From: Aphelidium insulamus
Lineage: Eukaryota; Aphelidiomycota; Aphelidea; Aphelidiaceae
Direction of reading: 5' to 3'
NCBI GenBank assembly: GCA_036784855.1
Contig: JAZDSV010000002.1
Span: 85,001-149,000 of the forward strand
DNA: 64,000 nt
Part shown: positions 57,724 through 64,000 of the stretch, one piece after another
How the letters are laid out: every line of letters begins with the position of its first letter
Numbering within the stretch: the first letter of the stretch is position 1
Notes under the pieces: generated by a model
What the model was told of the DNA's origin: nothing
Seen by the model: the letters and a program-made list of their open reading frames with translations, nothing else
Databases searched by the model: none
Program-made: the position numbers and the translations under genes

Positions 57724-58101
57724 TAATCTTCGACACGTAACTATCCAATATATTTCAAGTATTTTAACAAGAAATTGACGGCTTGGTTGTTTGCATATAG
57801 TTCGTACGCGGCCTTATGCTGTCATTCGTAGTTTAGCCTGTTTCAATGATTGCCCGTTTGTCGAGGCAATTCAACGAGAGGTATTCTTCAACTTTCTGCG
57901 GTACATAACGTAATAATATCAGTGCTTCTCTGCTACTGCGTCAACAAAGATATGCTTAATGGCCACATATAGATGGCAACTGGGTCAAACAGCGGAATAA
58001 AATTGCCTTAAATTGAAGTGGTTTTGAGATCGCTCCATTGCTTTAACGGCATTTTCTTATCTTTTTTTTTTTTTTTTTTCTTCTTTTTTCTTTCTTCGCC
58101 A
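57724..58101. other. Intergenic region upstream of the P-type ATPase
   Basis: No gene is seen. A T-rich tract at about 58061-58092, including an 18-T run, immediately precedes the ATPase start codon. Such tracts can act as poly(dA:dT) promoter elements. Confidence 0.6.
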
Positions 58102-61100
58102 ATGAACGCCGGCGAAATCCCTTTGCAGCGACGCTCGGCGCCACCGCAGTTGCCTCACCAGGTTAATAATCATAATAGCCACCAGCTCGCCCTGCTGGCC
58201 AATGACGGGCGACTGTCTATCGAGCACCAGCTCTCCATCCACATCTATGACCTGTTTGACTGCACGCGTCATCCAAACGCGCCGTCGTCGCCATCAGCCG
58301 TGCCAGGTGGTGACGCGACCAGCACAGGCGCAAGTGAGGTGGCCGCGCCGTCTGCAGCTGCCAAGCAACCCAGTGCGTATGCCGTTTCATTGACGGACGT
58401 GCTGGCCGGCATTCGCTATGTGATGGACTACCGAATAAAGGGTGGTAGGCAGCCGCGCCTGGACCCGGAGCTAATGAAAAAGCTTGCTGAAGGTATTTCT
58501 CGTCTTCTCCTCTCCTCTCTCTCATATTTATATTTATACGTATATACACTTAGCGATAACATATGATAGGACTGCTGATGCACATGACACACCGTGAGTC
58601 CACGTTGCTACTCAGCCAGCGCATGACTGCCGACGCGGATTTGGCGCTGGACTTGTTTGGCGAGTTTGTGGAGGAGGTAGAAGATTTTCGCACCGCCGTG
58701 GCCGGCATGGCATTGGCGGATTTCCGGCACGCGTTCAAGATTGATACGCGCTGTCGGTTCCCAGCAACGTCGGAGCAAAAGTTTGCCGCCGTCGAGCTGC
58801 TGTGCATTATGTGCAACTACATGCCGGCGCAGTTTCCGGACTGGCGTGACTTTGTGCGTGAAGCACACCAGCCAGCGGTGCAGGAACTGATGGAGGAGCT
58901 GGGCGTCACTGACCCCACGAAAATGCGTCCTAGTGGCTCCAAGGAGGGCAAAGATGGCGCTATGGGAAACAAGCAGCAGCGACCAGCGACACCAATGATT
59001 TACCCACCGCCAGCGCTCTATTTTGATCGCAAAGTGTCGCGCATTCTCGACATGTTCAAGACTGACGTTGCCCAGGGTGTGTACTCTATTGCACATCTTT
59101 TGTTTGTGCAATTTATGGTTATGGTGTTGCAGTATATAACAGAGCTATTCATGTAGGATTGCCATCGGAACGCATTGCCGACTTGATGGAACATTATGGC
59201 AGCAATGATTTGCCTCCGCCTCCCAGCCCATCGTGGTGGAAGATGCTCTGGACGCAGGTGACAGACTTTATGGTGCTGATTTTGATCGTGGCCGCGTTCG
59301 CATCTCTTGGCATGGGCGACGCCAAGAGCTGCATCGTGCTGCTCATTGTCGTGTTCATCAATGTCACAATTGGTTTCATCCAAGACGTCAAGGCCAACCG
59401 CGCTCTAAATGCGCTTATATCCCTCAGTGTACCCAAGGTTTGTTACTATACTGCTTAACTTACTAAGTCCTATTGACCCGTAAATGAAGGCCACCGTGCT
59501 GCGTGACGGCAAGCAGGAGAGCATCCCGTCTGGACAGCTGGTCCCAGGAGACATTGTGGTGCTTGACGAAGGTGACGCAGTGCCGGCGGATCTGCGCCTG
59601 GTCGAAGTCGCGCAGTTGGAGATTATCGAGAGCGTGCTAACGGGTGAAAGTCTCCCCGTCAACAAGAAGACGGAGGCCATTCGCACACGCACTCGCAACT
59701 GCCACTGGGCGACTGCCACGGCAATGCGTTCATGTCGACGGTCGTCGCTCGTGGTCGAGGCAAGGGCGTCGTGGTGCGCACGGGGCTGCGCACCGAGATG
59801 GGCAAGATTTCGTCTGCAATATCCGCGGCCACCGAGGTTCAGACGCCTATGCAAATTCGACTAGCACGATTGGGCATATACTTGGTTGTGCTGTCCGTAC
59901 TGCTTTGTGTGGCCGTAGTCGCAATTGGGTTGGCGCGCGGACAACCAACGCGCGATATGATTACTCTTGGTGTGTCGCTTGCCGTGTCTGTCATCCCGGA
60001 AGGCCTTGTCGCCGTCGTAACTATTACAATGGCGGTGGGTGTGTGGCGAATGGCCAAGAACAATGCAATTGTGCGCAAGTTCCATAGTGTCGAGACGCTC
60101 GGCAGTGTCACTGTCATCTGCAGTGACAAGACTGGCACACTAACCGAAGGCAAAATGAGGTATGTCGTTACATAGTCTATGTGTGTATCTGTTTCTCTGT
60201 CTGTCACTGTCTGCCACTCCCTTGCTTGTCGTTGTTTGTCGGAGTGGCTGTGTTTGTTACCTGTATTTGTCTATCACGCAGGAAATGACTAATCGCTGCA
60301 TTTACAGCATGCAATCCATGTGGACAACGGACGGCTCTGAATACGCACTGACTGCCGATCCGACCAGCAATGACGCATCAAAGGGAGAAATATACAGACT
60401 GTCTGCTGAGAACAAAGTCACAAAGACGCCGGTCTCTAAATCTCTGGAAGACGGCTTGCCATTCAGCGTCGCCATGATGGTGTGTGCTCTGTGCAACAAT
60501 TCCAGCTACCAAAAGGACGAGAAGAAACCGGGCCACTTTGTTTCCGTCGGCGATCCAACGGAGGCTTGTGTGATATATGTATAACTCTAATCTTTCAGTT
60601 ATCTAACCCTTAATAGGTGGCTCTGTTGCTGGCAGCACGCAAAGCAAATATGGACAAGCCACTTTGGGAGAGCGCTCCAATGAGCTACAAGAAGCGCGGT
60701 GAATTCGCCTTTGACAGCGATCGGAAAAGGATGAGCGTTGTTTATGTTCGACAGCATGGCGATGAGCAATCGTCGACGTCTAATATAGGCGCCTTTCCCG
60801 CCGGCGCAATAATCCTTGCCAAGGGCGCGCCGGAAGCCATACTGTCGGCGTGCACAATGCAGCTGCCTGCTGGCGCCGCGTCCATCAACGCCGGCGTGCC
60901 CATCGACGACAAGTCTATTTCACTCACGTCGGCGCAGTCGTCGAAAATGGCATCGAATGGTCTGCGCGTACTCGGACTGGCGGTACGACAACTTTCGCCC
61001 GCAGACAGTGACGACGCACGTCTTGCCACGATGCTGAGTGGCAGCGACTCGACGGTAGTTGAGCGCGACTTGACATTTGTCGGTCTGGTCGGGCTGATTG

Positions 61101-62329
61101 ATCCGCCGCGCGATGGCGTGCGCCAGAGCGTACAGGCCTGCCACAAGGCCGGCGTCAAGGTGATAATGATTACCGGCGACCACATTGTCACCGCGATGGC
61201 CGTAGCCACCACGCTCTCTATCCTGGAACCGCACAACCCTCGGGAGAACCGCGCAATTAAGGGCGCCGAGCTGGACCTGCTGTCGGACGAGGAGCTGAAG
61301 CAACTGGAACCGTTCCCGAATGTGTTTGCCCGTGTCAGCCCGGACAACAAGCTGCGCATTGTGCAGGCGCTGCAGGCGTGCGGACACTCGGTGGCCATGA
61401 CGGGCGACGGTGTCAACGACGCTCCGGCCATCAAGGCGGCCAATGTCGGCGTGGCAATGGGCATCTCTGGCACGGAGATCACCAAGCAGGCCGCCGACAT
61501 CGTGCTGGCCACCGACAACTTTACCACTATCGAGTCGGCGGTGCTGGAGGGCCGCCGCGTATTCGACAACATCCAAAAGTTTGTGCTGTATTTGCTGTCG
61601 TGCAATTTTGCCGAGATCCTGGTGATGCTGCTCGCCATCGCCATCGGGGCGCAGGCTCCCTTCACAGCCATGATGATCCTGTACGCCAACATCATTGCCG
61701 ACATCCCGCCGTCAATGTCCATCGGCATTGAGCCGGCAGAGGCCGACGTGATGGAGCGGCCGCCCCGCGATCCCAGCCGCGGCGTAATCACCAAAACCAC
61801 GGCATTCATAATATTCTACCAGGCGTCCGTGATGGGCTTGGTGGCGCTGGGTGCATACCTGTGGCAGTTGCAGGCGCGCAACGACACCATATTCGACGTG
61901 AAGGATCCACAGGCACAGACATTCACCTATGTTCTGCTGACCGTGATGCAGCTGGCTCAGAGTTTCATGTCGCGCTCGGTGGAGTCGAGCATATTCACCA
62001 CGGGCATCACGAGCAACCGCTGGATGGTCGCGGCGTTCTTTGTCTCGTTTCTGCTGCTGATGGCCGGTGTGTATATCGGGCCGTTGGCAGATGCGCTGGC
62101 CCTGGTCCCACTGACAGACGGCATGGACTGGCTGAAGGTGTTTGTGGCGGTGCTCATCCAGCTGTTTTTGTCGGAAGTTTTGAAGTTTGGCGTGCGCACC
62201 TACCGCAAGGCCCTGCTACTGGGACTGCCCACGGCGGATGTGAATGCGTCGGACGCCTCGCTGTTCACGCGGGTGCGTCTGGTGTTTGGCGATTCATATC
62301 GCGGTCTGCGTAGCGGCAACAATCGCTGA
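58102..62329 (+). CDS. P2-type cation-transporting ATPase (ENA/P2D-like) with N-terminal extension
   Basis: Exons 58102-58492, 58570-59076, 59157-59437, 59490-60159, 60308-60563 (or 60569) and 60617-62329 encode about 1270 residues. The pump core starts near residue 330 (LPSERIADLMEHYGSNDL). It has the actuator TGES, the TM4 motif VSVIPEGLVAVVTITMAVG, the phosphorylation site CSDKTGTLTEGKM, nucleotide-domain KGAPEAILSAC, MTGDGVNDAPAIKAANVGVA and a TM5-6 region LYANIIADIPPSMSIG. The VTITMAVG/RK..S.E.LG words resemble fungal ENA sodium/potassium pumps more than SERCA; the ion is not certain. The first 330 residues form an extra helical domain not found in standard pumps. Exon 4 changes frame between TEAI and QLPLGDCHG (about 59676-59698) with no room for an intron. 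The last donor is GC at 60564 (PTE-VALL) or GT at 60570 (PTEAC-VALL). Confidence 0.85.
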
Positions 62330-62406
62330 GTGCACATGCATGCAGATGTATAATGTGTTAGTGTTATTACATTGACACAACAAAATATAGCATAGCTCAT
62401 ATTGCT

Positions 62407-63445
62407 TTATATCCGTTTGCGCTTCTCTGCCTGCTTCAGCGCCTTCTGCACCTTGTCCGTGAGACACTTTGCAATTACGGCGTGCATCATGGACGCGGTC
62501 TGTGAGCACCGCTCCATTCCCGCCAGCAGCGAGTCGGTGTCCATGTCGCCGCACTGCACCAGCTGTGTGGTCTGCTTCTTGACAGGCATCTTGGCCAGCA
62601 GTAGGCTCTTTGCGGTGGCAGAGGTTTGTTGTTGTTCACTGTCTGTCGCGTCCACCGCCCACACGCCGTCGACATTGATCTGGCAGGGTAAGCAGAAGTA
62701 TAATACGTATATAATATGTATATAAGGATACCATGGAAGAGGCGCAGCACAGGTCCAACATCTCAATGCCGGCATCGGCAATGGCAGCCGAGGCACAGTT
62801 GATGGCGGCAGACACCGCGGCCAACCCTCCGTCGCACTCCAGCACGGTGACAAAGATGTCGATGACGGATTTGGGGTAGAGCTGGAGTCGCACACACGGC
62901 GACAATGCTTCCTCCAACCACCGCGATACTTGCTTCTCCTCGTCGTCTTGCTGGAATCCACGACGCGCACCGCTGCACGCAAATGTCGCAAACTTGAACT
63001 CGCACTGCAGCGTGGCGCTGTCCCTGAACGCGTCTCGACGGCCGCGCTGTCGTGGCCCGAACCTGGAAAGATATTACAAATGAACATGATGTAGATGATA
63101 GTATCAGTACACGCGTACACGGCAGCCATCACTTTCAACTGGCCGCACTCCAGGTACGCAGAGCCGTCTGCCTGCGTCACCAGACCGGTCTTGAGGTCTA
63201 TGAAAATGCACATACACGTGCGTAAGTCCATGTCAATGTATTATACTAATAGCACAGCCAGCACGCGTACAGACGGGGCGAAAATCGTCTACAGAGCGGC
63301 CGCCTTCCCGCTGCGGCCATGCTGGCACGTCAACCAACATATCAGCAGCTGTCTGCTTGTTCCCGTCAGCCACTTCCGCGTCATCAAAGGGAATCGACGC
63401 GATATCACGCGCGCCATCCGGTCCAACGTTGCGTTTCTTGTCCAT
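62407..63445 (-). CDS. MTR3: RNA exosome RNase-PH-like subunit (MTR3/EXOSC6-like)
   Basis: This is a subunit of the six-member RNase PH ring of the RNA exosome, in the nucleus and cytosol. Four exons on the minus strand (63445-63247, 63197-63119, 63062-62732, 62679-62407) give 293 residues. The opening REGGRSVDDFRPVCTRAG is the family's R.DGR...D.RP pattern. Then come ADGSAYLECGQLKVMAAVFG, PRQRGRRDAF, the block LQLYPKSVIDIFVTVLECDG and INCASAAIADAGIEMLDL. YPKS.ID.F...LE.DG and ADAGIEM.DL are closer to Mtr3/EXOSC6 than to Rrp41, but Rrp41 remains possible. No phosphorolytic Asp pair is obvious, as expected for an inert ring subunit. It begins 47 bases after the stop of the coiled-coil gene on the same strand. 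Confidence 0.8.
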
Positions 63446-63492
63446 CTGGAGATCGCTGGATGCTTTGTATTCAATCACGACGGCAACTATCT

Positions 63493-64000
63493 TCAGTCAA
63501 AGTCTGCGGGCCGAATGTTGCGGCGGCGTCCAAGCAGCTGCAACTTGCTCACAATCTCGTCGTGCTGCTCCATGTCTGCCTCTAGCTCTGCTACATATTG
63601 CTGTAGCTCTTGCACTGCATCTTCTCTGGACTGCGCCAGCTGCCGGGCACTTTGTACCTACATACACATAATCAATATTCTAGCATGCGTGTCATATATC
63701 TGTCCTTGCCGATGCTGTGAGAGTTGCAATCTGCCGCATCAGCTGCGGTGTGTTATTTCACATACTATACTTAAGATAAAGTCTCTTCCGTACCTCGGTG
63801 TTGGAATCAAGTAAGTGTCTGCGTTCTGTCTGCCAGTTCGCGTTTGCTTCCTCCAATTGGAGAGCCACAACTTCGACAGAATCATCCAACTGCTCACACT
63901 GTTTCGATTTCAACTTGAGCTGTTCAGACACATCTGCAGATGATTAAGTGACGCTATATTATGATCATGTTACTGTTGATGTTGTGGACTTGCCTTCAAG
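63493..64000 (-). CDS. Coiled-coil protein, 3' end only
   Basis: Three exon pieces on the minus strand (64000-63994, 63933-63794, 63657-63493) read in phase to a stop at 63495-63493. The visible 104 or so residues are a heptad-rich coiled coil (LKLKSKQCEQLDDSVEVVAL; REDAVQELQQYVAELEADME) ending in RRRNIRPADFD. Nothing identifies the family; cytoskeletal, centrosome and kinetochore proteins all look like this. The intron 63934-63993 has a GCAAGT donor: GAA-G joins AT-GTG to read E-D-V-S, keeping the frame. The 5' part lies beyond the window. Confidence 0.6.

Noticed and set aside
60742-61809. 355-codon antisense frame in the P-type ATPase
   Set aside because: It mirrors highly conserved pump motifs on the plus strand, so it is a shadow frame.
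1-64000. Transposons, LTR or virus-like elements, CRISPR arrays, rRNA
   Set aside because: No reverse transcriptase, integrase, transposase, capsid motif, terminal repeats with target duplications, spaced direct repeats or rRNA stretches were seen.

Overview
The window is compact eukaryotic nuclear DNA. It holds about 27 protein-coding genes and one tRNA, spaced tens to a few hundred bases apart. Most genes are split by short introns, typically 37-80 nt. No rRNA, CRISPR array, transposase, reverse transcriptase or virus-like element was seen. The gene set points to an early-diverging (zoosporic or zygomycete-grade) fungus. Fungal signs are a Kre9/Knh-type cell-wall protein, a GT34 (Gma12/Mnn10-type) mannan/galactan transferase, a Boi-type SH3-SAM-PH protein and an ENA-like P2 ATPase. 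Against yeasts and other Dikarya, it keeps genes better known from animals and amoebae: CYRI/FAM49, Caprin, LST2, WDR7 and RAB18. Its ATP-citrate lyase is one fused polypeptide. The taxon is inferred from gene content only.

Layout. 0-4.2 kb: the 3' end of an M28 peptidase, a CYRI ortholog, a small EF-hand protein and proteasome beta1. 4.7-13 kb: a WD40 protein, a membrane-associated GTPase and ATP-citrate lyase. 13-22 kb: RAB18, Aurora kinase, tRNA-Val(AAC), the Kre9-like protein, IBA57 and GT34 (divergent, 71 bp between start codons), and RPS13. 22-33 kb: Caprin-like, a large Kelch type-I membrane protein and WDR7 (minus). 33.8-42 kb: a DH-PH RhoGEF, LST2, a helical orphan and a one-TM orphan. 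42.6-52.5 kb: SH3-SAM-PH, an apolipoprotein N-acyltransferase-like protein, an S9 oligopeptidase and a Qa-SNARE with an odd tail. 52.8-64 kb: RasGEF, an orphan, a P2-type ATPase, exosome MTR3 and the 3' end of a coiled-coil gene.

There is no operon-like pathway cluster. Several genes do bear on membrane and cytoskeleton control: CYRI-Rac, RhoGEF, RasGEF, Boi-type scaffold, RAB18, SNARE, WDR7/V-ATPase and LST2. This is typical chance proximity in a gene-dense genome.

The most notable observations are: a repeated use of GC-AG introns with the donor GCAAGT (five strong cases plus two weaker ones); a Qa-SNARE with about 200 residues beyond its transmembrane segment; an apparent one-base frame break in the P-type ATPase, which also has an unusual N-terminal domain; and a pair of perfect dyad symmetries in the intergenic DNA near 37.6 kb. 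Intron boundaries were placed by hand from splice signals, phase bookkeeping and family similarity.
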